Source of the DNA: Exiguobacterium profundum
GTDB lineage: Bacteria > Bacillota > Bacilli > Exiguobacteriales > Exiguobacteriaceae
NCBI RefSeq assembly: GCF_001909285.1
Contig: NZ_MRSV01000001.1
Location: forward strand, 232,684 to 296,683
Direction of reading: 5' to 3'
Length of the DNA: 64,000 nt
Below, piece by piece: positions 1 to 11,700 of this stretch. The notes below the pieces were generated by a model. It had not been told where the DNA came from. It searched no databases and worked only from the letters and a program-made list of their open reading frames with translations. Each line of letters begins with the position of its first letter. Within the stretch, counting starts at the first letter, position 1. Both the position numbers and the translations under genes were made by a program.

Positions 1-1998
<1,998 letters not shown>

Positions 1999-2037
1999 AT
2001 AACGACAACACTCACTTACGAAAAGGAGCGATTACCC

Positions 2038-3378
2038 ATGAAGAAGAAGACGTTAAACAAAATCGTAGCACCGGCACTAGCCTTAGGACTACTCGTACCA
2101 GTCAACGCACAGGCAGCGGATCACACACCGACAGCAAGCACACCAGCAGGTGACCTTCGCGCCACACTCGATCAACTCTTATCTGAGCATTACGTGTTAG
2201 CCGTCACATCGATGATGAAAGGATATGACGAGGCGGCAGATGCTGAGGTCGCGGATCAAGCTCTCGATCAAAACGCGCTCGACATGACACCAGCCATCGC
2301 TTCCATCTACGGTGAAGAAGGCGCTGCACAATTTGAAGAAATCTTCCGTGGTCACAACGACTACTCAGCTGATTTCGTAGAAGCAGCAAAATCAGACAAC
2401 CAGGAACTACGCATGGAAGCTGAAGCGGAAGTCGATGAGTTCGTAGAAGAATTCTCAACATTCCTCGACGCAGCGACGGAAGGCAACTTACCGAAGGACG
2501 CAGCAGCTGATGCACTCGAACTTCATGAAGACCAAGTCCTCTCTGTATTCGATAACTACGTCGAAGGAGATTACGAAGAAGCTTACATGACGTTCCGTGA
2601 AGGCTACAAGCACATGTTCAACATCAGTAAAGCTCTCTCGGGTGCAATCGTCACACAAATGCCTGACAAATTTACGACTGGAGCAGACACACCAGCTGTT
2701 GAACTCCGCTCAACATTGAACAGTCTTGCAGGTGAACACTTCGCCCTCGCTGCAATCGGTATGCAAAAAGGGTACGACCAAGCAGAGGACTATGACTACG
2801 TGACATGGGCAGAAGACCAGAACACACTCGACTTCAAAGCAGCCATCGCATCCGTATATGGTGACGAAGGTGCAGCACAATTCGAGAAAGTATGGAACTC
2901 AGATCACATCACAGCACAAGGTGACATCGTTGCCGCTACACTCGAAGGTGACGAAGCGATGATTGAAGATGCGCGTATGCGCCTCGACACATTCGCTGTC
3001 GACTTCAGCACATTCCTCGATGCAGCAACAGAAGGTAACTTACCACAAGCTGCCGGTGAAGAAGCAATCAAACAGCACGAAGCGCTCGTACTCGACACAT
3101 TCGATCAATATGTCGCTGGCGATGCAGAAGCGGCTTGGATGTCATTCCGTGAAGGATATGCGTTCATGTTCGGTGTTGGTGAAACACTCGGTAACGCGAT
3201 CGTGACACAAATGCCTGACAAGTTCGAAGAAACAATGATGCCTGAAGAGATGCCTGAAACAGGTCTCGGTGGTGCACAAGAACAATCAATGAACACTCTC
3301 TACGCTGGATTAGCTGTACTTGGCGGAATCTTACTCGCCTTCGTAACGCTTCGCAAACGTAAAGTATCTGAACAATAA
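2038..3378 (+). CDS. secreted two-repeat helical protein with sortase (MPETG) anchor
   Basis: Residues 1-27 form a signal peptide ending AQA. Two homologous repeats follow (about residues 37-215 and 218-390), each opening with LR-TL-LEH-LA and containing the phrases AAIASVYG(D/E)EGAAQFE, STFLDAATEGNLP, a FREGY stretch and an IVTQMPDKF end. The C-terminus has a sortase signal: MPETG (a variant of LPXTG), a hydrophobic helix, then RKRK. Related proteins in Bacillales are sometimes labelled copper amine oxidase N-terminal domain, but no enzyme motif is visible here, so I assign no activity. The next gene, 19 bases downstream, encodes a sortase that probably attaches it to the wall. The start is fixed by AAAGGAG at 2020. 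Confidence 0.85.
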   Translation: MKKKTLNKIVAPALALGLLVPVNAQAADHTPTASTPAGDLRATLDQLLSEHYVLAVTSMMKGYDEAADAEVADQALDQNALDMTPAIASIYGEEGAAQFEEIFRGHNDYSADFVEAAKSDNQELRMEAEAEVDEFVEEFSTFLDAATEGNLPKDAAADALELHEDQVLSVFDNYVEGDYEEAYMTFREGYKHMFNISKALSGAIVTQMPDKFTTGADTPAVELRSTLNSLAGEHFALAAIGMQKGYDQAEDYDYVTWAEDQNTLDFKAAIASVYGDEGAAQFEKVWNSDHITAQGDIVAATLEGDEAMIEDARMRLDTFAVDFSTFLDAATEGNLPQAAGEEAIKQHEALVLDTFDQYVAGDAEAAWMSFREGYAFMFGVGETLGNAIVTQMPDKFEETMMPEEMPETGLGGAQEQSMNTLYAGLAVLGGILLAFVTLRKRKVSEQ

Positions 3379-3397
3379 TCAATAAGGAGGGAGTCCC

Positions 3398-4297
3398 ATG
3401 AACAAGCGCCTTTTGTTTCTGGCGCTCTCTCTCTTTTGTTTTAGCTTCTGGACGTGGACGAGCGCCCAAGAATCGTCGTCACCACCTGTAGAAGAAAAAC
3501 AAATAGAGGAGAGCCCGGATTTAACGGCTGAATTCTCACTTCTACAGGAAGAGGTGAAAAAGCTACGCTTAGCCGAGGAAGAAGAAAACGCCAAGGCCGT
3601 CACCCCTGTTCAAATCCAGATCCCTAAAATCGATGTCGACACCGCCATCGAACAAGTCGGGGTCCTCGATAATGGACAGATGGGTGTACCAGAAGATGAG
3701 AACCAGGTCGGGTGGTTCGAACCCGGTGTCACACCGGGTAGCAAAGGAAATGCTGTGATTGCCGGTCACGTCGACAGCAAGACCGGTCCGGCTATCTTTT
3801 ATCAACTCGATCAACTGACAAAAGGCGATGACGTTCTGATTCAAGATGAAGCGGGTAACACACTCCGGTTCCGCGTCACAAAAACAGAACGCTATGATAC
3901 AAAAACCGCGCCAATCGAAGAGATTTTCGGTGCCACATCAAATCGGAACTTAAATTTGATTACCTGTTCGGGGACGTTCGGGGACGGGGGCTATGATGAA
4001 CGATTCGTCGTCTATACAGAGCTGGTGGATACCGAACTGAACGAAACTGTCGATCTCGAGACACCGACGGCAGTCGAACTAAAAGGTAACTTATTGACAT
4101 GGCACGCCGTTCGTCAAGAGAGCGTGATTGGATATCGGATCTATGAAGTCATTGACGGAAAAGCGACTCATATCGAAAGTATCCCAACCCATGCACGAAA
4201 AAGTATCGAGGTCACAAATGAGAACAATGCATCCTACTACGTGACTGCGATTGACCAACTTGGAAATGAGTCAAAACCTTCCGAGATGACAAAATGA
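3398..4297 (+). CDS. class D/F-like sortase with C-terminal fibronectin-III-like extension
   Basis: A transpeptidase that links surface proteins to the cell wall (family knowledge). A signal or anchor segment covers residues 1-23 and an acidic, coiled-coil-prone linker runs to about 65. The sortase core spans about 66-215: the catalytic His lies in AVIAGHVDS, the catalytic Cys in NLITCSGTF (TLXTC motif), and the Arg in DERFVVYTE. About 85 further residues follow the core; their pattern (LLTWHAV, GYRIYEV, YYVTAIDQLGNES) resembles a fibronectin type III fold, an unusual addition for a sortase. AAGGAGGG precedes the ATG. Its neighbour upstream carries the MPETG signal, which makes a dedicated enzyme-substrate pair likely. 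Confidence 0.9.
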   Translation: MNKRLLFLALSLFCFSFWTWTSAQESSSPPVEEKQIEESPDLTAEFSLLQEEVKKLRLAEEEENAKAVTPVQIQIPKIDVDTAIEQVGVLDNGQMGVPEDENQVGWFEPGVTPGSKGNAVIAGHVDSKTGPAIFYQLDQLTKGDDVLIQDEAGNTLRFRVTKTERYDTKTAPIEEIFGATSNRNLNLITCSGTFGDGGYDERFVVYTELVDTELNETVDLETPTAVELKGNLLTWHAVRQESVIGYRIYEVIDGKATHIESIPTHARKSIEVTNENNASYYVTAIDQLGNESKPSEMTK

Positions 4298-4299
4298 CA

Positions 4300-4342
4300 A
4301 AAAGACCCCTTACTCGCTTTAGAAATGAGTAAGGGGTCTTTT
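4300..4342. terminator. bidirectional intrinsic terminator between sortase and iron-transport genes
   Basis: A perfect 16-bp stem (AAAAGACCCCTTACTC, loop of 11, then its complement) with T/A runs on both sides, lying between convergent genes. Confidence 0.93.
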
Positions 4343-4347
4343 GTTGT

Positions 4348-5055
4348 TTATACGAAGCAAGGAATTTGCGGGTTGAACGTCTTGTTGTTCTCCGTCATGA
4401 TCTGCTTTTTAATTTTGCCTTCTCCAAGGTAGACAATCCGGTCGGCAAGTGCCTCGGCATCTTCCTCATCGTGCGTTACGAAAATCGTTGTCGTACCTGT
4501 CTGCTTCAAGAGACGACGCAAATCGTCGCGAATCCTGTGTTGAAGTGACGTATCCAAATTACTGAACGGCTCGTCTAGAATCAAGAGCGCCGGCTTCGGT
4601 GCGAGCGCACGCGCGAGCGCGACACGCTGTTGTTGTCCCCCACTGAGTTCGTACGGATAACGGTGACGGAACTCCGTCAAGTTGACGAGCGCGAGCATCT
4701 CTTCGACACGCGCATTCCGTTCCTTGCGGTTCAGTTTATGAAGACCGAATCGAATGTTCTTTTCAACGGTCATGTGCGGGAAGAGTGCATAGTCTTGGAA
4801 GACCATCCCCACGCCACGATCTTCTGGCGGCATGAACTGACAATCGTCGCAACAGACACAGTCATTCACGACGACGACGCCCTGGTTCGGCATCTCGAGT
4901 CCTGCGATCAAACGGAGAATCGTACTCTTCCCCGATCCGCTGTCCCCAAGAAGCGAGACGATTTCACCTTTCGTGATTGAAATCGAGAACCCTTTGATTG
5001 TCTCTTCATGTGCACCTTTATAGCTAAAATGTAAATCATTGATTTGAACAAACAT
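4348..5055 (-). CDS. fbpC: ferric-iron ABC transporter ATP-binding protein
   Basis: Powers ferric-iron import with the permease and binding protein encoded upstream. Visible motifs in order are Walker A GDSGSGKST (about residues 36-44), Q-loop VFQDYALFPH, signature LSGGQQQR, Walker B LLILDEP and H-loop VTHD. Length 235 is short for FbpC/PotA-type proteins, which often carry an extra C-terminal domain. Odd feature: CVCCDDC, four cysteines in seven residues, sits between Walker A and the Q-loop where relatives have an ordinary loop. The start overlaps the permease stop by one base, so the three-gene order is fbpA-fbpB-fbpC, read leftward. Confidence 0.92.
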   Translation of the reverse strand: MFVQINDLHFSYKGAHEETIKGFSISITKGEIVSLLGDSGSGKSTILRLIAGLEMPNQGVVVVNDCVCCDDCQFMPPEDRGVGMVFQDYALFPHMTVEKNIRFGLHKLNRKERNARVEEMLALVNLTEFRHRYPYELSGGQQQRVALARALAPKPALLILDEPFSNLDTSLQHRIRDDLRRLLKQTGTTTIFVTHDEEDAEALADRIVYLGEGKIKKQIMTENNKTFNPQIPCFV

Positions 5056-6692
5056 TAGTCGGCCTCCTTATCAAGCACCTTGTGGGAAACGAAAATCAAC
5101 AGTCCACTCATGAGGACGATGACGATGGAAGCGAGTGCCGCTTCGTGAATCTTCTCATCACTCACGTATTTGAACGCCTGTGTCGCAAGCGTCGAAAAGT
5201 TAAATGGTTGTAAAAAGAGCGTCAACGGCAACTCTTTCATAATATCAATAAAGACGAGGATAAACGCGCTCATGATGGCGCCTTTGATCATCGGGATATC
5301 GACGCGAAAGAACGTTTGGACCGTATTCCACCCCAGCATACGGGATGCTTCGGTAAACGACTTCCCTACTTTCTCAAACCCGCTCTCAATCGAGTTGTAG
5401 CCGATGGCGAGGAAGCGGATGACGTAGGCAAAGATGAGCATGATGAGCGTCGTGCGGAACACGAATGTCTGACTCAAGTCGAGCGCCCGTGCCAAATCGA
5501 GCACTTTGTCATCGAGCCACAAGAAGAGCGTGATGACCGCAATGGCGATCGCCGCTCCCGGAATCGAATACCCGAGTGTCGTCACTTTCGAAATGACACG
5601 CGTCATGTTTGACGGGAAGAGTCGTGTATAGTTCGCAATGATGAGTGCGAACAGTAAGATGATCACGGTTGCAGTAAAGGCGACCCGAACCGTATTCCAA
5701 ACGAGTTGCCAAAATTCTTCCGTGAAGACCGTATCGAACGTCAGAAACGTCCATGCCGTCAACTGAGTGAACGGAATGACGAATGCAATCGCAAAGACGA
5801 GCGAAACATATGCGAATACCGCATAGCGATGCCAGCCTTGCAGCGGTCTCGGTTTGAGCGGTTTTACTTTCGTTGAAGCGTAACTGAACTGCTTCCGTCC
5901 TCGCACGAGCCGTTCCATCGTCAAGATCGCGATGACGAGAATCATGAGCGTGCCCGCAAGTTTCAGCGCCGACGACGTATCCTTCATACCGAACCATGTG
6001 CTGAAGATGGCGGTACTAAACGTCTGGATCCCGAAGTATTTCACGACACCATAGTCGTTGAGCACTTCCATCAAGACGAGACTGACACCGCCGATGATGG
6101 CGACTCGAGAAATCGGAATGACGACGGTGAAGAAGATGTCCCACGACCCACGACCGAGAATCCGTGCGTTCTCAATCATCGAGGATGACTGGTTATGCAG
6201 AAACGCACGAGTGATCGTATAAATATATGGATAGAGGAACAACGTGAAAATAAACACGGTTCCTTGAATCGACATGATGTTGAAGTACGACTGATCGACG
6301 GTGATCCCGAACTGATTTCGTAGCGTCGTTTGGATCACTCCGGTGTAATTTAAAATGCCGTGATACGTATACGCCCCGATATAAGGCGGAATCGCGAGCG
6401 GCAGGATGAGTGCCCATTTAAAGAAGCGACGGAACGGAAAATCATAGACGGTCACGAACCAAGCGAGGCTCGTCCCAATCACGGTCGTCAAGACACCGGT
6501 AGCCACCATAATGAACAACGTGTTTCGCACGTAACGGGGCAACAGGTACTCCTGAATGTGCTGCCAATTGTCATTGACCGGGGCGAACAATTCGACGAGC
6601 ACGACAATTCCCGGCAAGACGATCAATAAAATCGCGAGAAAGCTAAGGATCGCCCATCCATTCAGTTGTCGTTTTACTGCGTGCCAGTTCAT
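5055..6692 (-). CDS. fbpB: ferric-iron ABC transporter permease (fused, about 12 TM segments)
   Basis: The membrane channel of the Fe3+ importer. 545 residues, with two homologous halves each carrying the binding-protein-dependent transport EAA loop (EnARiLGrGSWDIFFTVVIP-like near residue 175, EASRMLGWNTVQTFFRVDIP-like near 460) that contacts the ATPase. Hydrophobic segments are spread over the whole length. It lies 133 bases downstream of the binding-protein gene, with a partial terminator between them, an arrangement that normally lowers permease relative to binding protein. Confidence 0.92.
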   Translation of the reverse strand: MNWHAVKRQLNGWAILSFLAILLIVLPGIVVLVELFAPVNDNWQHIQEYLLPRYVRNTLFIMVATGVLTTVIGTSLAWFVTVYDFPFRRFFKWALILPLAIPPYIGAYTYHGILNYTGVIQTTLRNQFGITVDQSYFNIMSIQGTVFIFTLFLYPYIYTITRAFLHNQSSSMIENARILGRGSWDIFFTVVIPISRVAIIGGVSLVLMEVLNDYGVVKYFGIQTFSTAIFSTWFGMKDTSSALKLAGTLMILVIAILTMERLVRGRKQFSYASTKVKPLKPRPLQGWHRYAVFAYVSLVFAIAFVIPFTQLTAWTFLTFDTVFTEEFWQLVWNTVRVAFTATVIILLFALIIANYTRLFPSNMTRVISKVTTLGYSIPGAAIAIAVITLFLWLDDKVLDLARALDLSQTFVFRTTLIMLIFAYVIRFLAIGYNSIESGFEKVGKSFTEASRMLGWNTVQTFFRVDIPMIKGAIMSAFILVFIDIMKELPLTLFLQPFNFSTLATQAFKYVSDEKIHEAALASIVIVLMSGLLIFVSHKVLDKEAD

Positions 6693-6783
6693 GTCGTACC
6701 GCTCCCGTTCTGTAAACTATCAATTCCTGTCCCATCATATCAGTTTCTGCGCATCCCGTGTAGCGCTTAGGGTGAGAAGAACG

Positions 6784-6820
6784 CAAAAATCTCCGGCCTG
6801 AACTCGCGTTCAAGCCGAAG
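6784..6820 (-). terminator. attenuating terminator between fbpA and fbpB
   Basis: On the minus strand a stem of about 13 bp (CTTCGGCTTGAAC / GTTCAGGCCGGAG, loop GCGA, with G-U and mismatched pairs) is followed by ATTTTTG. It sits directly after the fbpA stop, so it should end most transcripts there and let a fraction continue into the permease. Confidence 0.75.
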
Positions 6821-6825
6821 TCATC

Positions 6826-7887
6826 TTACTTCCAACCTACTTCGTTAAAGATGCGGATTGCTTCTTGTTGGTTTTCACCAAGTGCAGAGAGGTTGATGTC
6901 TTGCTCTTTGAACTCGCCCCATGATTGAAGAAGTTCGTTCGGCTCAACCGACTCGTTGACTGGATATTCGTAGTTCACACTCGCAAACTTCTCTTGAGCT
7001 GACGGTTCTGACATGAACTCCATCAATTTTTGAGCGTTTTCTGTATTTTTCGATGCTTTCGTCATCGCGATACCAGAAATGTTCACGTGTGTGCCTGTTG
7101 TATCTTGATTTGGGAAGAAGACACCGAGTTGTTCAGCGACTTTCTTCTCTTCCTCGTCTTCAGAATTCAACATGAGCCCCATGTAGTACGTGTTCATGAT
7201 GGCCACATCCCCTTCGCCAGCGACGACCGCTTTCGCTTGGTCTCGGTCGTTCCCTTGTGGGTCGCGTGCCATGTTGTTCACTAAGCCCTTCGCCCACTCT
7301 TTCGCTTCATCGACACCATTCACTTCGATGAACGATGCGAGGAGTGAGATGTTGTACATGTTTTCAGATGGACGGACGAGCACTTTACCGTTCCACTGTT
7401 CTTCTGTCAACGCTTCATACGTCGACAAATCTTCTGGTTTCACGCGATCTTTTGAGTACACGATGACACGCGCACGTTTCGTCAAACCGAACCATTCGTT
7501 GTCCGTGTCACGATATTTTTCAGGAATGTTTGACTCAAGCTCATCGCTATCGACCGCTTGAAGATGTCCTGCTTCTTTCGCTTGATACAAGTTTCCGGCA
7601 TCTGCTGTGATGAAGAGGTCAGCCTCTGTGCTCTCCCCTTCTGTGTTCAAACGCTCGAGAAGTTCGTCACTCTTCCCTTCCACCACGTTGACCTTGATGC
7701 CTGTTTCTTCTTCAAACTGTTTATATAATTGTTGATCGACATCGTAGTGGCGACTCGAGTAAACATTGACGACGTTCGAATCGTCTGAGCCTTCATTTGA
7801 AGTTGTCTCATCTGTGCTTGCACAAGCGGCAAGGAGCGATGTCGTTAACGCTGCTGAAATTCCTAAAGCTGCATATTTTTTGTTCAT
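6826..7887 (-). CDS. fbpA: ferric-iron ABC transporter substrate-binding lipoprotein
   Basis: Captures Fe3+ outside the membrane and hands it to the permease. A lipoprotein signal with lipobox LLAAC places the lipidated Cys at residue 22. The mature part is a 330-residue periplasmic-binding fold of the FbpA/FutA class: NVYSSRHYDVDQQLY near the start, the FeVV-type SADLFITADAGNLYQ stretch, and a YYMG tyrosine pair (about residue 225) of the type that ligates iron in this family. Two Fur-box-like sequences lie 39-82 bases upstream of the start. GGGGGAATGAC precedes the ATG. The downstream genes supply the permease and ATPase. Confidence 0.94.
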   Translation of the reverse strand: MNKKYAALGISAALTTSLLAACASTDETTSNEGSDDSNVVNVYSSRHYDVDQQLYKQFEEETGIKVNVVEGKSDELLERLNTEGESTEADLFITADAGNLYQAKEAGHLQAVDSDELESNIPEKYRDTDNEWFGLTKRARVIVYSKDRVKPEDLSTYEALTEEQWNGKVLVRPSENMYNISLLASFIEVNGVDEAKEWAKGLVNNMARDPQGNDRDQAKAVVAGEGDVAIMNTYYMGLMLNSEDEEEKKVAEQLGVFFPNQDTTGTHVNISGIAMTKASKNTENAQKLMEFMSEPSAQEKFASVNYEYPVNESVEPNELLQSWGEFKEQDINLSALGENQQEAIRIFNEVGWK

Positions 7888-7925
7888 CTGTCATTCCCCC
7901 ACGTTCGGTTATTTCTCTCTGGTAA

Positions 7926-7969
7926 TGATAATTACTCTCAGTACTTATCATCACTGATAATCATTCTCA
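7926..7969 (-). promoter_or_regulatory. two Fur boxes upstream of the ferric-iron operon
   Basis: Positions 7955-7969 read TGATAATCATTCTCA, matching the 7-1-7 Fur box TGATAATNATTATCA at 13 of 14 fixed positions. Positions 7926-7940 read TGATAATTACTCTCA, a second match with two differences. Both lie upstream of fbpA, so iron-dependent repression is expected. Confidence 0.87.
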
Positions 7970-8039
7970 CGTCAAGACTTTTCTGCAATCGCTATCACAT
8001 TACATGTGTAATTGGTGACAGTTTTGAGGACATCATTTC

Positions 8040-8095
8040 TTGACTTCAAAAGAATACGAACGATATAGTAAAATCAAACAAACCGTCTGGTCGGT
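8040..8095 (+). promoter_or_regulatory. promoter and probable TetR operator of the efflux operon
   Basis: TTGACT at 8040-8045 and TATAGT at 8064-8069 are 18 bases apart and make a plausible sigma-A promoter. ACCGTCTGGTCGGT at 8082-8095, an imperfect palindrome like many TetR/AcrR operators (ACCGACCnGTCGGT type), begins about where transcription would start. Autorepression by the next gene is inferred from position. Confidence 0.6.
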
Positions 8096-8113
8096 ACAGA
8101 AAGAGGTGAAGAT

Positions 8114-8680
8114 ATGTCAAACCGATCGAACGTTACAAAGCAAAAGCTGTTGGATGCGGCAACCGACATCATCATGAACCACGGCGTGCACCAACTTACC
8201 TTAGATGAAGTCGCCAAGACTGCGGGTGTATCTAAAGGTGGACTGCTTTATCATTATCCTTCAAAAGAAGCGTTGATGACGGCGATGGTCGAACGATTAC
8301 AACAAGAACAAAACGAGCTATATGCTTCATTGCAACAAGAAGGCTATGGACCTGTCGAGGCATTCGTTCGTCTATTTGATGAAACGAAGTTACATCCTGA
8401 GCGTGCTGCCATCCAAATCGACGTCGAGAAGATGATTGCATTTCTCACGTTGTTCGAAGTCGACCAAGAGTACGCCAATCGTTGGAAACATGATTTAGAT
8501 ACGTTCTTCGCACAGTTCCAACAAACGGCCGACCCGGTGGAAACGATGATCATTCGTTATGCACTCGAAGGTATGATGATGTCCGAACACTTCGGTGTCG
8601 GTGTTCCCCCTACCGAACTCAAACAAGCGATTATCGCACGCTTGATTGAACGAGCCCACGACATCGATTGTGAGTCATAA
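8114..8680 (+). CDS. TetR/AcrR-family repressor of the adjacent RND pump
   Basis: 188 residues. The N-terminal helix-turn-helix spans about residues 10-55, with the family pattern TLDEVAKTAGVSKGGLLYHYPSKEALM; the rest is the all-helical ligand-binding domain. AAAGAGGTGA precedes the ATG. It is 32 bases ahead of the RND gene in the same direction, so both are probably one transcript repressed by this protein until an inducing compound binds. Confidence 0.92.
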   Translation: MSNRSNVTKQKLLDAATDIIMNHGVHQLTLDEVAKTAGVSKGGLLYHYPSKEALMTAMVERLQQEQNELYASLQQEGYGPVEAFVRLFDETKLHPERAAIQIDVEKMIAFLTLFEVDQEYANRWKHDLDTFFAQFQQTADPVETMIIRYALEGMMMSEHFGVGVPPTELKQAIIARLIERAHDIDCES

Positions 8681-8712
8681 AACAACATAATAATAGAGGA
8701 GATTAAAAACCC

Positions 8713-11700
8713 ATGCAGAAAATCACGTCCTTCTCCGTTAACAACAAGTTTGCGGTTTGGTTGATGACGATCATCTTGACGGCCGCCGGTCTTTTCGCCG
8801 GTCTGACGATGAAGCTCGAGACGTTACCGGACATTACGACTCCGACCGTCTCGGTCACAACCATTTATCCAGGTGCATCCCCTGAGCAAGTGCTCGAAGA
8901 AGTCAGCACTGTGTTAGAAGACCGACTTCAGAATTTGAATGGCGTAGAGCAAGTTCGTTCTTCATCGTTCCAAAACGCTTCAAACATCCAAATCGATTAT
9001 GATTTCAGCACCGATATGGATGAAGCGGAGCAACAAGTCAAAGATGCGTTAAGCAACGTCGAATTGCCGGAGTCGGCACAAGACCCTCAAGTGTCGCGTC
9101 TCAGTTTCGACGCTTTCCCGGTAATCGGGGCTGCCATCTCGGATGAAAGCCTGGATTTGGCCGAATTGACAAAACTCGTCGAGGAAGAAGTACAGCCTGC
9201 TCTTGAAGGAGTGGAAGGTGCGCAAACCGTCCAAATTGCCGGGCAAGAGATTCGCCGCGTCGAGCTTCAATTCGATCAAGAAGCGCTCGCTGAATACAAT
9301 TTGACAGAAGACACGGTCAAACAATTGATTCAAGCGAATGATGCCCGTATCGCGCTCGGATTATATGAATTAGGTGACACGGAGCAAGCGGTCGTCATCG
9401 ACGGCAAGTCGGAGACGCTCGAAGCGTTCCGCGACATCCAAATCCCTTACTCACCAGCACAATCAACGCCGACGACACCGTCTGCCCCGACTGAATTGCC
9501 ACCTGGTCAAACGCCAGACGTGCCAACAGATGTCCCGACGGAAACACCATCGGCATTACCACCGAACGTTCCGACGACGGTTCCGACTGTCGCGTTGAGT
9601 GAACTTGCGACAATCGAGGACAAAGGAATCGAAGAATCGATTTCTCGCTCGAACGGTGAACGTTCCATCGGCGTACAAGTGACGAAGACACAAGATGCGA
9701 ACACGGTCGATGTCGTCAACGCCGTCAAAGAAGTATTGAATGACTTCGAAGCTGAAAACGATACGGCGAATGTATCAATTACACTCGACCAAGGACAACC
9801 GATTGAAGAGTCGGTCGAAACGATGTTATCGAAAGCGTTGCTCGGTGGCCTATTCGCCATCCTCATCATCTTAGTGTTCTTGCGTAACTTCCGATCGACG
9901 ATCATCGCTGTCATCTCGATCCCGTTATCGCTTCTCATGGCACTCATCGTCTTGAAGCAATTGGACATCACATTGAACATCATGACACTCGGTGCGATGA
10001 CCGTTGCGATTGGGCGTGTCGTCGATGACTCTATCGTCGTCATCGAGAACATTTACCGTCGACTCACGCGTTCGAACGAACCACTTCGCGGTAAAGAGTT
10101 GATTATCGCGGCAACAAAAGAAGTATTCATCCCGATCGCCTCGTCGACCATCGTCACGATTGCAGTATTCTTGCCGCTTGGATTTGTCACTGGTTTTGTC
10201 GGTGAACTGTTCTTGCCGTTCGCATTGACGGTCGTCTTCGCATTACTCGCTTCGTTACTCGTGGCGATCACGGTCGTACCAATGATGGCCGACTCGTTCT
10301 TTAAAAACCGCGACAAGTTGAAGCCAGAAGAAGGTCCAGGCAAGCTCGCGGAATGGTATCGTGGCGTCTTGAACTGGTCACTGAACCATAAACTCGTCGT
10401 GTTCGGTCTCGCGACTGCCCTATTGATTGGTAGCTTTGCCCTTGTCCCAGCGATTGGGGTCAACTTCTTGAATCAGGATTCGGAGAAGACGTTGTTCGTC
10501 ACGTTCGACCCAGAACCTGGTCAAACACTTGAAGATTCGATTGCCGCAGCAGAAGTGGCAGAAGAATACTTCATGGAAGAACAACCGAACGCAACCGATG
10601 TTCAGTTCACGGTCGGTGGAGAGAACCCGCTGAACCCCGGAAACAACAAACAAGGAATCTTCATCGTTCAATATGATCCAGATACGGAAGACTTCGCGGA
10701 TGTGAAGTTAGCTGATATCGAGAAATTGAACGAACTCGCTTCGAACGGGGAATGGAAAGAACAAGACTTCTCAGGTGGCGGCGCAACGAGCGGTGTCACA
10801 TACAACGTCTATGCCAACTCCCTTGAAGATCTAGAAGCCATCGTGCCGACTTTCATCGAAACGATTGAAGAGGAAACGGATTATGTCCGTCAAGCGACAT
10901 CTGACTTACGTGAGTCCTATGTACAATACACGTTCAACGTCGACCAACAGGCCGCTGCAGAAGCCGGTGTGTCGGCAGGTCAAATCGCGCAAGTCATCAG
11001 TCAGTTCCAGGCACCAGAAAGTCCACTTACAAGTGTCACAGTGGATGACAAACAGTTAGACGTCGTCATCCCGAACGAGCAAGTGACGTATGACAGTGTC
11101 GATGACCTGCAAGCACAAGAAATCACGACACCGTTCGGACCACGCCCGATTTCAGACTTCATTGAAATCGAAGAAGGCACAACACCGGACACACTCGTCG
11201 AGCGCGACGGAAAACTGCTTGCGCAAGTAAGTGTTGAACTCAGCACAGATAAAGCGACAGAAGCGTCTGCTGCGATTGAAGAACGCGTATCGGACATCGA
11301 GCTCCCATCTGGCGTCTCGTATGATGTCGGCGGTGTAACGGAACAGATTCAAGAATCGTTCACACAGCTCGGTCTTGCGATGCTCGCCGCGATCGCCATC
11401 GTCTACTTGGTTCTCGTCATCACATTCGGAGGGGCACTCACACCATTCGTCGTGTTGTTCTCACTCCCGTATGCGATTATCGGGGGACTTGTCGCCCTCC
11501 TCATCACGGGTGAAACGATTTCGGTTTCTGCCTTGATCGGGGCACTCATGTTGATCGGGATTGTCGTCACGAACGCCATCGTCTTGATTGACCGCGTCAT
11601 TCATAAAGAAGAAGCTGGTTTATCAACACGTGAAGCGTTACTTGAGGCAGCAGGCACACGCCTTCGCCCAATCTTGATGACCGCACTCGCGACAATCGGT

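Noticed and set aside
2038..3378. Copper amine oxidase label for the repeat protein
   Set aside because: No Tyr cofactor site or copper-ligand histidine pattern of that enzyme is visible; the label probably spreads by domain co-occurrence.
9507..10052. 181-codon open frame on the minus strand inside the RND gene
   Set aside because: It is the complement of a strongly conserved RND coding region, has no ribosome site, and its composition (Ser/Thr-rich) is typical of antisense shadow frames in this genome.
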